A stretch of 64,000 bases of DNA from Sphingopyxis sp. CCNWLW2. GTDB lineage: Bacteria; Pseudomonadota; Alphaproteobacteria; Sphingomonadales; Sphingomonadaceae. The position numbers and the translations under genes were made by a program. This document shows, piece by piece, positions 25,102 to 34,312 of the stretch; the first letter of the stretch is position 1; each line of letters begins with the position of its first letter. The notes beneath the pieces are model-generated. The model was given only the letters and a program-made list of their open reading frames with translations, did not search any database and was not told the DNA's origin. The DNA lies in NCBI RefSeq assembly GCF_037095755.1, contig NZ_JBAWKJ010000001.1, positions 2,049,001 to 2,113,000 of the forward strand. Direction: 5' to 3'.

Positions 25102-25644
25102 ATGATGACCCGCGGCCTTCGCTTTTTCCTCCTGTCGTTGCTGATGCTGTGCGCGGGCCTCACCGCCCCGGCGCGCGCCGAGGTGGTCGTGAGTTTCTAT
25201 AGCCATGATTTCGGCGACCGCTTTCCGCACGCCTTCATCGTGATGAAGGGGACGGTCGACGCGACGGGCGAGGTGGTCGACGCCAATTACGGTTTCACCG
25301 CGGTCTCGGTCAGCCCCGCGATCCTCTTCGGGGCGGTGAAGGGCAAGGTGGAGTCGTCCGAACCCGATTATATCGCCAAGAGCGATCGCCAGTTCGACGT
25401 GACGGTCGACGATGCGACCTATGCGCGGATCATGGCGAAAGTCGCCGAATGGCGCGACCGTGCGCAGCCGAGTTACAGTCTTAATAAGTTCAATTGCGTC
25501 CATTTTGTCATGGAGCTTGCCGAGACGGTCGGATTGAAGGTCGATCGCAAGAGTAAATTTTTCAAGAAGCCGAAGAGTTTCCTGATCGAAGTGCGCGGAT
25601 TGAACTCCGAACTGGCCGTTCCCGCGACGACCTCCGCCCCCTAG
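25102..25644 (+). CDS. secreted protein of unknown function, possibly papain-like fold
   Basis: 180 aa; ATG at 25102 or 25105. A Sec signal peptide (FFLLSLLMLCAGLTAPARA, about 8-26) is followed by EVVVSFYSHDFGDRFPHAFIVMKG. The pair HAFIVMKG and FNCVHFVMELAETVGL gives one His before and one Cys within a helix, reminiscent of permuted NlpC/P60 or papain-like amidases, but the fold is a guess. The rest has no recognisable domain. Together with the next small gene it forms a secreted-protein patch before secA. Function unknown. Confidence 0.7.
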   Translation: MMTRGLRFFLLSLLMLCAGLTAPARAEVVVSFYSHDFGDRFPHAFIVMKGTVDATGEVVDANYGFTAVSVSPAILFGAVKGKVESSEPDYIAKSDRQFDVTVDDATYARIMAKVAEWRDRAQPSYSLNKFNCVHFVMELAETVGLKVDRKSKFFKKPKSFLIEVRGLNSELAVPATTSAP

Positions 25645-25721
25645 ACGCCGCGCCGCTTTCACCCTATGTTCAGGGAACGGGGCGCAATAATCGGGGCTCC
25701 GGATGTAGTTAGGGGCGATTC

Positions 25722-25988
25722 TTGCGGCTGTTGCTGACCCTTTTGGCATTGTTGACCGGCCTGGCGACCGCCGACCGGGCCGTTGCCGCGCCTGCCGTTC
25801 CGGCAGCGATGGGGTCGCTGGTCATGTTCGCCGAAACCGCGGGCAAGGCCGAAACGAGCGACGTCGAGCGCCGCCCGACCACGACCGCCCCGACCCGCCG
25901 CACCTCCAGCGGGAGCGGCAAACCGCGCAAGGCAGCCCCGCCGCATCTTCCCGGCCTGCTCACCGGCAGCGACCGCGCGCTCGAATAG
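25722..25988 (+). CDS. small secreted Pro/Thr/Arg-rich protein
   Basis: 88 aa from TTG 25722, with AGGGG seven bases upstream. It begins with a short signal-like segment (LLLTLLALLTGLATADRAVA) and continues as a low-complexity tail with TTTAPTRRTSSGSGKPRKAA. No known domain. A rho-independent terminator follows at 26020, which supports it being an expressed gene that ends there. Likely periplasmic; role unknown. Confidence 0.55.
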   Translation: MRLLLTLLALLTGLATADRAVAAPAVPAAMGSLVMFAETAGKAETSDVERRPTTTAPTRRTSSGSGKPRKAAPPHLPGLLTGSDRALE

Positions 25989-26019
25989 AGCAGCGTTTCA
26001 GCGCCTTTTTTGAGGCGCC

Positions 26020-26040
26020 GCCCCGCAAAGGGGCCTTTTT
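26020..26040 (+). terminator. rho-independent terminator before secA
   Basis: GCCCC-GCAAA-GGGGC stem-loop (26020-26034) is followed by CTTTTT. A second smaller GCGCC...GGCGC stem sits just before it (26001-26018). It separates the small secreted protein from secA, which therefore has its own promoter. Confidence 0.8.
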
Positions 26041-26095
26041 CATATGTTCGCGCGGTCGAAGCGCCGCCAATTCATTCTAATTCCAAGGAAAATCC

Positions 26096-28831
26096 ATGTT
26101 TTCTGGCCTTGCCAAGAGCCTGTTCGGCTCGTCCAACGACCGTTATGTCGCCTCGATCCGCAAGATTGTCGACAAGATCAACGCGTTCGAGCCCGCGATG
26201 CAGGCGCTCGATGACGCCGGACTGCAGGCGCAGACGCAGGCGTTTCGTGACCGTCTGACCGCCGGCGAGACGCTCGACGACATCCTGCCCGAAGCCTTTG
26301 CCACGGTGCGTGAGGCCGCGGTCCGCACGCTCGGCATGCGCCATTTCGACGTGCAGATGGTCGGCGGTGTCGTGCTCCATCGCGGCGAGATCGCCGAAAT
26401 GGCGACGGGTGAAGGTAAGACGCTGATGGCGACTTTGCCCTGTTACCTCAACGCGCTCGAAGGCAAGGGCGTCCATGTCGTCACCGTCAACGACTATCTT
26501 GCGACGCGCGACGCCGAATGGATGGGCACCGTCTATGGCTTCCTGGGCCTGACGACCGGGATCATCGTCCCGAACCTCAACGAAACGCAGCGCCGCGACG
26601 CCTATAACAGCGACATCACCTATGCGACGAACAACGAGCTGGGGTTCGATTACCTCCGCGACAATATGAAGTTCGACCGCCAGCAGATGGTCCACCGCAC
26701 CTTCAATTTCGGCATCGTCGACGAGGTCGATTCGATCCTGATCGACGAAGCGCGCACCCCGCTGATCATCTCGGGCCCGACCGACGACAAGTCGGAGCTG
26801 TATATTCGCGTCAACGAGGTCGTCCTCAACCTGACCGAGGATGATTATGAGAAGGACGAAAAGTCCAAGTCGATCAACCTGACCGAGGACGGCACCGAGC
26901 ATGTCGAGCGCCTGCTCGAAGCCGCCGGCCTGCTCCAGGGCAACAACCTCTATGACATCGAGAACACGCAGGTCGTCCATCACGTCAATCAGGCGCTGAA
27001 GGCGATCCAGATGTTCCGCATCGACACCGACTATATCGTCAAGGACGGCAAGGTCGTCATCATCGACGAGTTCACCGGCCGCATGATGGACGGGCGCCGC
27101 TGGTCCGACGGCCTGCACCAGGCGGTCGAGGCGAAGGAAGGCGTGCAGATCGAGCCCGAAAATCAAACTCTGGCTTCGATCACCTTCCAGAATTATTTCC
27201 GCATGTATCCCAAGCTTTCGGGCATGACCGGCACCGCGGCGACCGAAGCCGCCGAATTCTTCGACATCTACAAGATGAATGTCGTCAACATCCCGACCAA
27301 CCGTCCGATCGCGCGCGTCGACGACGAGGATGAATTCTACAAGAATATCACCGACAAGTTCGGCGCGATCGCCAAGACGATCCGCGAAGCGAACGAGCGC
27401 GGCCAGCCGGTGCTCGTCGGCACCGTGTCGATCGAAAAGTCCGAGCTGCTGTCGTCCTTCCTTGAAAAGGATGGCGTGCCGCACAGCGTGCTCAACGCGC
27501 GTTTCCACGAAAGCGAGGCGCATATCGTCGCGCAGGCGGGCCGCACCGGTGCGGTGACGATCGCGACGAACATGGCGGGCCGCGGCACCGACATCAAACT
27601 CGGCGGCAACGAAGAATTCCGCATCGGCGACGAGCTCAAGGACCTGCCCGAAGGCGCCGAGCGCGACGCCGCGATCGCCCGTATCCACGAAGAGGTCGCC
27701 GCCGAGCGCGAGGCGGTGCTGGCCGCGGGCGGGCTGTTCGTGCTCGCGACCGAGCGCCACGAAAGCCGCCGCATCGACAACCAGCTGCGCGGCCGTTCGG
27801 GGCGTCAGGGCGACCCGGGCCTCAGCAAATTCTACCTCTGCCTCGACGATGACCTGCTGCGCATCTTCGGTCCCGACACCTTGTTCTCCAAGATGATGAA
27901 CAAGAATCTGGAGGACGGCGAGGCGATCGGGTCGAAATGGCTGTCGAAGGCGATCGAGACCGCGCAGAAGAAGGTTGAGGCGCGCAACTACGACATCCGC
28001 AAGCAGGTCGTCGAATATGACAACGTGATGAACGACCAGCGCAAGGTCATCTATGAACAGCGCGGCGAGATCATCGACAGCGAGACCGTCGACGAGGTGA
28101 TGACCGCGATGCGCGCCGAAACGGTCAATTCGATCGTTGCCGACGCGTGCCCCCCGGGCAGCTATCCCGAACAGTGGAACGTCGAGCAGATGAAGGAGCG
28201 AGTGGAGAATATCCTCGATCTTTCGCCGCCGATCGATGCCTGGATGGAGGAAGACGCGGTCGACGCCGAAATCTTCGAAGAGCGCATTCAGGCGGCGGCC
28301 GATGCGGTCGCGGCCGAAAAGGCCGCGCTGGTCGACGAGGAAACATGGAAGGGGATCGAGAAATCGGTGCTGCTCCAGACGCTCGACCATCATTGGAAAG
28401 AGCATCTCTCGACGCTCGACGCGCTGCGTCAGGTCGTCTTCCTGCGCGCCTATGCGCAAAAGCAGCCGATCAACGAATATAAGCAGGAAGCCTTCGCGCT
28501 GTTCGAACGCATGCTGCAGAATATCCGCGAGGATGTGACGCGCACCGTGGCGCGGATCGACCTGCGCTTCGAAGAGCCCGAGGCGCTGCCGCTGCCCGAC
28601 CTGCCCGATTTCCTGACGACGCACATCGATCCGTTCACGGGCGAGGATAACAGCGCCGATCTCGACGACGGTCAGCTGGGCGTGATCGCAAATACGCTGC
28701 CGCCGATGCAGTCGCCGCGCCCGGACCTGCCCGAGGGCGAAAATCCCTATGCGGCGCTCGACATCAGCCGCAACGCGCCGTGCCCCTGCGGTTCGGGCCG
28801 CAAGTACAAGCACTGCCACGGCGCGATCTGA
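26096..28831 (+). CDS. secA: preprotein translocase ATPase SecA
   Basis: 911 aa, normal length. Walker A is [13 protein letters not shown] (about 102-114), Walker B/DEAD-like block is [17 protein letters not shown], and the helicase-like motif [18 protein letters not shown] is present. The C-terminal zinc/SecB-binding tail is [17 protein letters not shown]. SecA drives export of signal-peptide proteins through SecYEG. It is flanked upstream by a terminator and downstream by stem-loops, so it is probably monocistronic. Nothing unusual is seen. Confidence 0.98.
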   Translation: MFSGLAKSLFGSSNDRYVASIRKIVDKINAFEPAMQALDDAGLQAQTQAFRDRLTAGETLDDILPEAFATVREAAVRTLGMRHFDVQMVGGVVLHRGEIAEMATGEGKTLMATLPCYLNALEGKGVHVVTVNDYLATRDAEWMGTVYGFLGLTTGIIVPNLNETQRRDAYNSDITYATNNELGFDYLRDNMKFDRQQMVHRTFNFGIVDEVDSILIDEARTPLIISGPTDDKSELYIRVNEVVLNLTEDDYEKDEKSKSINLTEDGTEHVERLLEAAGLLQGNNLYDIENTQVVHHVNQALKAIQMFRIDTDYIVKDGKVVIIDEFTGRMMDGRRWSDGLHQAVEAKEGVQIEPENQTLASITFQNYFRMYPKLSGMTGTAATEAAEFFDIYKMNVVNIPTNRPIARVDDEDEFYKNITDKFGAIAKTIREANERGQPVLVGTVSIEKSELLSSFLEKDGVPHSVLNARFHESEAHIVAQAGRTGAVTIATNMAGRGTDIKLGGNEEFRIGDELKDLPEGAERDAAIARIHEEVAAEREAVLAAGGLFVLATERHESRRIDNQLRGRSGRQGDPGLSKFYLCLDDDLLRIFGPDTLFSKMMNKNLEDGEAIGSKWLSKAIETAQKKVEARNYDIRKQVVEYDNVMNDQRKVIYEQRGEIIDSETVDEVMTAMRAETVNSIVADACPPGSYPEQWNVEQMKERVENILDLSPPIDAWMEEDAVDAEIFEERIQAAADAVAAEKAALVDEETWKGIEKSVLLQTLDHHWKEHLSTLDALRQVVFLRAYAQKQPINEYKQEAFALFERMLQNIREDVTRTVARIDLRFEEPEALPLPDLPDFLTTHIDPFTGEDNSADLDDGQLGVIANTLPPMQSPRPDLPEGENPYAALDISRNAPCPCGSGRKYKHCHGAI

Positions 28832-28838
28832 CACGCTC

Positions 28839-28923
28839 GCCGCGCGCCTTGGACGCGCGGCAAGTGTTTGATGTTACGGTAACACCGCGGCTCACGCGCC
28901 CGCTTGCCAAGGCCAGCGGGCGC
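28839..28923 (+). other. stem-loops downstream of secA
   Basis: GCCGCGCG/CGCGCGGC (28839-28861, loop 7) starts 8 bases after the secA stop, and GCGCCCGCT/AGCGGGCGC (28896-28923, loop 10) follows. Neither has a T-run. They could be rho-dependent or mRNA-stabilising structures. The rest of the 205-base gap to 29037 should hold the promoter for the ATP-grasp operon, but no clear -35/-10 pair is seen. Confidence 0.4.
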
Positions 28924-29036
28924 GATTAGCATTGCCTTCACAAGCCCGGTGGCCACGTAGCCGTCGGGCAACGCAGCAGCAGGAACATGGGTAGGCTGCG
29001 CGCACCGAAGACATCGGGCGCGCGGCGGATGACGGC

Positions 29037-30476
29037 ATGTTGCGTGGAAAGGGCAGGCGCATTTCCTTTTTCGATGAAATGACGAGCCAGGAGGGCGGAA
29101 CCCGGTCGCCCTATCGAGACTATTGCGGGTGGTTCGAGGCCGAGGATGCGGCGCGCATCCAGCGCAAAGCGCAGCAGGCCGAGGCGCTGTTCCGTACCAC
29201 CGGGATCACCTTCAACGTCTATGGCGCCGCCGACGGCGACGAGCGGCTGATCCCCTTCGACGTCGTGCCGCGGATCATTTCGGCCAGCGAATGGCGCCGC
29301 CTGTCGCGCGGGATCGAGCAGCGCGTGCGCGCGCTCAACGCTTTCCTCCACGACATTTATCACCGGCAGGAGATTTTGCGCGCCGGGCGCGTCCCGGTCG
29401 AGCTGATCGCCGGGAACGAAGCCTTTCTGCCGATGATGATGGGCCTCGATCCGCCAGGCGGCATCTATACGCATATCAGCGGCACCGACATCGTGCGCAC
29501 CGGCGCCGACGAATTCTATGTGCTCGAGGATAATGCGCGCACCCCGTCGGGCGTGTCGTACATGCTCGAAAACCGCGAAACGATGCTCCAGATGTTTCCC
29601 GAGCTGTTCGCGAAGGTGCCGGTGCGCGAGGTCAGCGACTATCCGATCAACCTGCTGAAATCGCTCGCCGCGTGCGCGCCGCCCGCGTGCGGGGGAACGC
29701 CGACGGTCGCGGTGCTGACCCCCGGCATCCACAACAGCGCTTATTATGAGCACAGCTTCCTCGCCGACCATATGGGCGCCGAACTGGTCGAGGGGCACGA
29801 TCTGCGCGTTATCGAGGGGCGCGTGGCGATGCGAACGACGCAGGGCTATAAGGCGATCGACGTCATCTATCGCCGCGTCGACGATGATTATCTCGACCCG
29901 CTGAATTTCCGCCCCGATTCGATGCTCGGCGTTCCGGGCATCTGGGACGTGTATCGCGCCGGGCGCATCACGATCGCCAACGCGCCGGGCACGGGCATCG
30001 CCGACGACAAGGCGCTGTACAGCTATATGCCCGACATCATCGAATTCTACACGGGCGAAAAGGCGCTGCTGCCCAATGTGCCGACGTGGCGCTGTTCGGA
30101 CCCCGAGCATCTGCGCGAAGTGCTCGACCGGCTTCCCGAACTGGTGGTCAAAGAGGTCCACGGGTCGGGCGGTTATGGGATGCTGGTCGGCCCCGCCGCG
30201 AGCAAGAAGGAAATCGCGGCCTTCCGCGCCAAGCTGGAGGCGAACCCGGGCAATTATATCGCGCAGCCGACGCTGTCGCTTTCGACCGTGCCGATCTTTA
30301 CGAAGAAGGGTCTCGCGCCGCGGCACGTTGATCTCCGTCCCTTCGTGCTGATGTCGCCGCAGGGGATCACGATCACCCCCGGCGGCCTGACCCGCGTCGC
30401 GATGACCAAGGGATCGCTGGTGGTCAATTCGAGCCAGGGCGGCGGCACCAAAGACACCTGGGTATTGGAAGACTGA
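29037..30476 (+). CDS. circularly permuted ATP-grasp protein (peptide ligase-like), Anbu cluster
   Basis: 479 aa. The conserved sequence FDEM...YCGWFEAE near the N-terminus, RALNAFLHDIYHRQEIL, FYVLEDNARTPSGVSYMLENR (motif in two parts), LVVKEVHGSGGYGMLVGP and VDLRPFVLMSPQ match the circularly permuted ATP-grasp type 2 family (DUF404/407). These are predicted carboxylate-amine ligases that may add amino acids or peptides. It is the first of a four-gene operon; its stop overlaps the next ATG (TGATG). In published genomic surveys this gene occurs with alpha-E, transglutaminase and Anbu genes, as here. Confidence 0.93.
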   Translation: MLRGKGRRISFFDEMTSQEGGTRSPYRDYCGWFEAEDAARIQRKAQQAEALFRTTGITFNVYGAADGDERLIPFDVVPRIISASEWRRLSRGIEQRVRALNAFLHDIYHRQEILRAGRVPVELIAGNEAFLPMMMGLDPPGGIYTHISGTDIVRTGADEFYVLEDNARTPSGVSYMLENRETMLQMFPELFAKVPVREVSDYPINLLKSLAACAPPACGGTPTVAVLTPGIHNSAYYEHSFLADHMGAELVEGHDLRVIEGRVAMRTTQGYKAIDVIYRRVDDDYLDPLNFRPDSMLGVPGIWDVYRAGRITIANAPGTGIADDKALYSYMPDIIEFYTGEKALLPNVPTWRCSDPEHLREVLDRLPELVVKEVHGSGGYGMLVGPAASKKEIAAFRAKLEANPGNYIAQPTLSLSTVPIFTKKGLAPRHVDLRPFVLMSPQGITITPGGLTRVAMTKGSLVVNSSQGGGTKDTWVLED

Positions 30477-31417
30477 TGCTCGGCAAGACCGCAGGCTCGC
30501 TCTTCTGGATGGCGCGCTATCTCGAGCGCAGCGAAAACAACGCGCGCCTGATCGACGCGGGGTTCCGCATCGCGCTGACGCGGTCGAGCACCGCGGCCGC
30601 CGAATGGAAGTCGGTGCTGGTGACCGCGGGGGTCAATCAGGCGTTCCAGGCGGCGCACGGCGATTACAGCTCGGCGCGCGTGATCGATTTCCTGCTCCGC
30701 GATCCCGCGAACCCGTCGAGCATCATGTCGGTGATCAGACAGGCGCGCGACAATGCCCGCACCGCGCGCACCGCGCTGACCCGCGAGACGTGGGAGGCGG
30801 TCAATACGAGCTGGATGACGCTCGTCGCGCTGCTGAAGCGGCCGGTGCGCGAGGACGATCTGCCCGACGTGCTGACGACGATCCGCCAGCAGAGCGCGCA
30901 TGTTCGCGGGGCATTGAATGGCACGATGCTGCGCAACGACGGCTATCATTTCGCGCTGCTCGGCACGTTTCTGGAGCGCGCCGACAACACCGCGCGCATC
31001 CTCGACGTCAAATATTATCTGCTGCTGCCCTCGGTCGCGCATATCGGCAGCTCGATCGACAATGTGCAGTGGGAGACGATCCTGCGGTCGGTGTCGGCGC
31101 ATCGCGCCTATCGCTGGCTGTACGGGGCCGAGATCAGCGCGCTCAAGATTGCCGAATTCCTGATCCTCTACCGCCAGATGCCACGCAGCCTCGCCTTTTG
31201 CGGCGAGCGGATGGAGGACCATCTGGCGCAGTTGCAGCGGCATTATGGCGAGGAAACCGAAGCGTGGCGGCTGGCGCATGCGCTCGCCCACGAAACGCTC
31301 GCCGGGCCGATCCAGTCGATTTTTGACGGCGGTCTGCACCAATATGTGACCGGATTCCTTCGCGCCAATGCGGCGCTCGCGCGCCAGATCGAGCGCGATT
31401 ACAGGTTTGTGGAATGA
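30476..31417 (+). CDS. alpha-E domain protein (DUF403)
   Basis: 313 aa, mostly alpha-helical. LGKTAGSLFWMARYLERSEN at the start is the DUF403 signature, and FLERADNTARILDVKYYLLL is the second conserved block. It overlaps the ATP-grasp stop by one base and its stop overlaps the transglutaminase ATG (ATGA). No catalytic residues are known; it is predicted to work as partner of the ATP-grasp enzyme. Function is therefore inferred only by association. Confidence 0.93.
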   Translation: MLGKTAGSLFWMARYLERSENNARLIDAGFRIALTRSSTAAAEWKSVLVTAGVNQAFQAAHGDYSSARVIDFLLRDPANPSSIMSVIRQARDNARTARTALTRETWEAVNTSWMTLVALLKRPVREDDLPDVLTTIRQQSAHVRGALNGTMLRNDGYHFALLGTFLERADNTARILDVKYYLLLPSVAHIGSSIDNVQWETILRSVSAHRAYRWLYGAEISALKIAEFLILYRQMPRSLAFCGERMEDHLAQLQRHYGEETEAWRLAHALAHETLAGPIQSIFDGGLHQYVTGFLRANAALARQIERDYRFVE

Positions 31418-32217
31418 AACTGCGCGTCGAACACACCACCCGTTACCAATATGATGCGCCGGTCAGCTATGCGCTGCAGCAGCTGAAACTGACGCCGAAG
31501 GACCGGCCGGGGCAGCAGCGTGTCCACGGTTGGACGATCGAGGTTGAGGGCGGCGCGCAGCAGCTTCACTACACCGACCATCATGGCAATGGCGTCGACC
31601 TGATCGCGGTGCAGGGCGGATCGAGCGAGCTGGTCATCCACTGTCATGGCGAGGTCGAGCTGGAAACCTGGGACGGCGTGATCGGTCAGCATCGCGGCGC
31701 GATGCCGCTGTGGACCTTTCTGCGTCCGACGCCGTTGACGCGCGCGGGGCGGCATGTCCGCTCGCTGACCGCGACGCTCGGCCGCGACTATGGCAACGAT
31801 ATCGAGCGCGCGCATGCGCTGTCGGCGCTGATCATCGACCGGCTGGCATACCGGATCGGCTTTACCGATGCCGAGACGACCGCCGAACAGGCGCTCGGCA
31901 GCGAGGGCGGGGTGTGTCAGGACCATGCGCACATCTTCATCGCGGCGATGCGCCACCTCGGCCATCCGGCGCGCTATGTCTCGGGCTATCTGATGATGAA
32001 CGACCGCACGCATCAGGATGCGACGCACGCATGGGCCGAGGCGCATTTCGACCATATCGGCTGGATCGGCTTCGATGTCAGCAACGGCCATTCGCCCGAC
32101 CAGCGTTACATCCGCGTCGCGACGGGGCTCGATTATCGCGACGCTGCCCCGGTTCGCGGCATGCGCTATGGTGCGGCGCAGGAAAATCTGGTTGTTCAAT
32201 TGCAGGTCCAGCAATAA
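31414..32217 (+). CDS. transglutaminase-like cysteine peptidase, Anbu cluster
   Basis: 267 aa. An N-terminal beta-rich domain (LRVEHTTRYQYDAPVSYAL) precedes the catalytic core: Cys in GGVCQDHAH (about 168), His in DATHAWAEA, Asp in GFDVSNGHSPD. This is the bacterial transglutaminase-like family, usually peptidases or amide hydrolases. The ATG overlaps the alpha-E stop and the gene runs to within 46 bases of the Anbu gene. No signal peptide, so cytoplasmic like its partners. Confidence 0.93.
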   Translation: MKLRVEHTTRYQYDAPVSYALQQLKLTPKDRPGQQRVHGWTIEVEGGAQQLHYTDHHGNGVDLIAVQGGSSELVIHCHGEVELETWDGVIGQHRGAMPLWTFLRPTPLTRAGRHVRSLTATLGRDYGNDIERAHALSALIIDRLAYRIGFTDAETTAEQALGSEGGVCQDHAHIFIAAMRHLGHPARYVSGYLMMNDRTHQDATHAWAEAHFDHIGWIGFDVSNGHSPDQRYIRVATGLDYRDAAPVRGMRYGAAQENLVVQLQVQQ

Positions 32218-32263
32218 GCGGGCTGGACGATCGGGACTTTCCGGGCGGGGAAAACGGGATTCG

Positions 32264-32995
32264 ATGACCTATTGCGTTGGCATGCGTTTGAACAAAGGGC
32301 TGGTGTTCATGTCGGACACCCGCACCAACGCGGGCGTCGACGATATCTCGCAGGTCCGCAAGATGCGCAGCTGGCATGTGCCGGGCGAGCGCGTGATCAC
32401 ATTGATGTCGGCGGGCAATCTCGCGACGACGCAGGCGGTGGTGAGCCTGCTCGACGAGCGCACCAAGGCGCCCCAAGATCGGCAACCCTCGATCCTCGCT
32501 GCGCCGTCGATGTTCGCGGTCGCGACGATCGTTGGCGAGACGCTGCGCAACATCGTGATGCGTCACAGCGATGAGGGACCCGCGGCCGAATCGCTGTTCC
32601 GCGCGTCGCTGATCGTCGGCGGGCAGATCAAAGGGTCCGAACCACGGCTGTTCCTCATCTATCCCGAAGGCAATTTCATCGAGGCGGGCGAGGATAATCC
32701 CTTCTTTCAGATCGGCGAGACGAAATATGGGCGGCCGATCATCGTGCGCTCGTACGACCCGGCGATGTCGTTCGAGGACTCGGTGAAGCTGCTTTGCGTC
32801 TCGTTCGATTCGACGATCCGCGCCAATGCCGGCGTCGACCTGCCGATCGACCTGCGCGTGCATGAACGCGACGATTTTGCCACGGTGCGCGAACGGCGGT
32901 TTGAGCGCAACGACCCCTATTTCGAAAGCGTCGCCGACGGCTGGGCCGAGGCATTGGGCATCGCGCTCGCGGAGCTTCCCGACTTCCATTTCTGA
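32264..32995 (+). CDS. Anbu-type proteasome-like peptidase (ancestral beta subunit)
   Basis: 243 aa. The mature start MTYCVGMRLNKGLVFMSDTR has the N-terminal-threonine position (T2) used for catalysis in proteasome-fold hydrolases, with SDTRTNAGVDDISQVRKM following. The conserved GHI region is present as LMSAGNLATTQAVVSLL and YPEGNFIEAGEDNPFFQIGE. Anbu proteins assemble into helical or ring-like particles of proteasome fold. It is the last gene of the ATP-grasp/alpha-E/transglutaminase operon. Peptidase substrates are not known; whether T2 is exposed by removal of Met is inference. Confidence 0.92.
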   Translation: MTYCVGMRLNKGLVFMSDTRTNAGVDDISQVRKMRSWHVPGERVITLMSAGNLATTQAVVSLLDERTKAPQDRQPSILAAPSMFAVATIVGETLRNIVMRHSDEGPAAESLFRASLIVGGQIKGSEPRLFLIYPEGNFIEAGEDNPFFQIGETKYGRPIIVRSYDPAMSFEDSVKLLCVSFDSTIRANAGVDLPIDLRVHERDDFATVRERRFERNDPYFESVADGWAEALGIALAELPDFHF

Positions 32996-33042
32996 CCGCC
33001 TTCGGCCACCGTCGCCCCGTCGTGAATGCACAGGGGATTGCC

Positions 33043-34230
33043 ATGTCGCGTTGGATTGCTGCCGCACTTGTTCTGATAGCCAATCCGGTGGCGGCCAAAG
33101 AGTCGCGCTTTGAAGCGGCGCTCAGCGATTTTCGCGAGCTGCACCGGAGCGAAACCGGCCGGGCGAAGATCGTGGGAAGCAGCTTCTACGTCGTACGTGA
33201 CGGCCGGTCCGTTGTTGCCGACCATCTGGGCGAGCAGGACGCCGACGCGCATGTCCCCGTCGATGCCGACACCATCTATCATTGGGCATCGATCACCAAA
33301 ACGATTACGGGGATTGCGATCATGCAGCTCCGCGATCGCGGGCTGCTGTCGCTCGACGATCCGATCACCCGCTATGTGCCCGAACTCGCCGCCGTCCATA
33401 ATCCCTACGGCAACACGGACGCGATCACGCTGCGCCAGTTGATGAGCCATAGTGCGGGATTTCGCAGCGGGACCTGGCCGTGGCGCGACCACGACTGGCA
33501 GCCGTTCGAGCCGAAGGGTTGGGCGCAGTTGGCCGCGATGCTGCCGTATACGCGGGTCGAGTTCAAACCCGGCAGCCGCTTCGGCTACTCGAACCCCGGC
33601 ATCGTCTATCTGGGGCAGGTCATCGAGCGTTTGTCGGGCGAGGACTATGAAGTCTATATCGACAAGAATATTCTGAAGCCGCTGGCGATGCACGCGAGCT
33701 ATTTCGACCGCACGCCGCCGCACCTGCTGCCGCATCGGTCGCACAGTTACTATATCCGCGACGGCCGGCGCGTCGCGGCGCCGTTCGATGTCGATACCGG
33801 GGTGACGGTGTCGAACGGCGGGCTCAACGCGCCGATGCCCGACATGGCGAAATATGCGGCATTCCTGCTCGGCGATCCGGCGCGCCAAGCCGACTATGAT
33901 CTGGTGCTGAAGCGGTCTTCGCTCGAGGAAATGTGGGCGCCGCAAATCGCCGCGGGCGATGACTTCACCCAGGGCCGCATGGCCAAGACGACGCAGAGCG
34001 GCCTGTCCTTTTTCATCGACCGCAGCGCGGCGGTGCGTTTTGTCGGCCATAATGGCGATCAGAACGGCTTTCGCGCCTATCTGAGCCTCTGTCCCGACCA
34101 GCGTGTCGGCAGCCTGCTGGCGTTCAACACCGAAACGCGCGGAGTTGAGAACAGCGCCGCCAATCGCGAAACGGCGGAATCGCGCATCGCGCTGGCGACC
34201 GACGGTCTGTGCGAGGCGCTGGCGAAGTAG
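33043..34230 (+). CDS. secreted beta-lactamase-family serine hydrolase
   Basis: 395 aa; ATG 33043 has AGGGG six bases before it. A Sec signal peptide (MSRWIAAALVLIANPVAA) is followed by a class C/DD-peptidase fold: the SxxK motif is SITK in HWASITKTITGIAIMQL, the YxN motif is YSN in GYSNPGIVYLG, and the third motif is in VGHNGDQNGFRA. Such EstB-type or D-aminopeptidase-like proteins act in the periplasm on esters or peptides. Not necessarily a resistance enzyme. It follows the Anbu gene by 47 bases but has its own start signals, and it ends at a palindromic repeat. Confidence 0.87.
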   Translation: MSRWIAAALVLIANPVAAKESRFEAALSDFRELHRSETGRAKIVGSSFYVVRDGRSVVADHLGEQDADAHVPVDADTIYHWASITKTITGIAIMQLRDRGLLSLDDPITRYVPELAAVHNPYGNTDAITLRQLMSHSAGFRSGTWPWRDHDWQPFEPKGWAQLAAMLPYTRVEFKPGSRFGYSNPGIVYLGQVIERLSGEDYEVYIDKNILKPLAMHASYFDRTPPHLLPHRSHSYYIRDGRRVAAPFDVDTGVTVSNGGLNAPMPDMAKYAAFLLGDPARQADYDLVLKRSSLEEMWAPQIAAGDDFTQGRMAKTTQSGLSFFIDRSAAVRFVGHNGDQNGFRAYLSLCPDQRVGSLLAFNTETRGVENSAANRETAESRIALATDGLCEALAK

Positions 34231-34232
34231 TT

Positions 34233-34304
34233 GTTCCCCGGCGAAAGCCGGGGTCCAGACTGCGGAACGCTCGATCGCGTGGGCCCCGGCTTTCGCCGGG
34301 GAAC
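34233..34304. repeat. paired inverted repeat (REP/MITE-like, family A)
   Basis: Arms 34233-34257 and 34280-34304 are near reverse complements (about one mismatch), with the CCCCGGCGAAAGCCGGGG core and a 22-base spacer. It separates the convergent serine hydrolase and acsA genes, starting three bases after the hydrolase stop. Confidence 0.85.
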
Positions 34305-34312
34305 GCCGCCGG

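Noticed and set aside
26072..28834. 920-codon open frame antisense to secA
   Set aside because: SecA on the plus strand is certain. The antisense frame mirrors its GC-rich third positions and has no ribosome-binding site or domain.
28895..29030. Signal recognition particle RNA or other structured RNA after secA
   Set aside because: It has stem-loops but lacks the conserved SRP tetraloop and GGAAG-type core; only simple hairpins are supported.
33043..34230. Antibiotic resistance beta-lactamase
   Set aside because: It belongs to the large serine hydrolase family with SITK and YSN motifs; nothing ties it to beta-lactam resistance.
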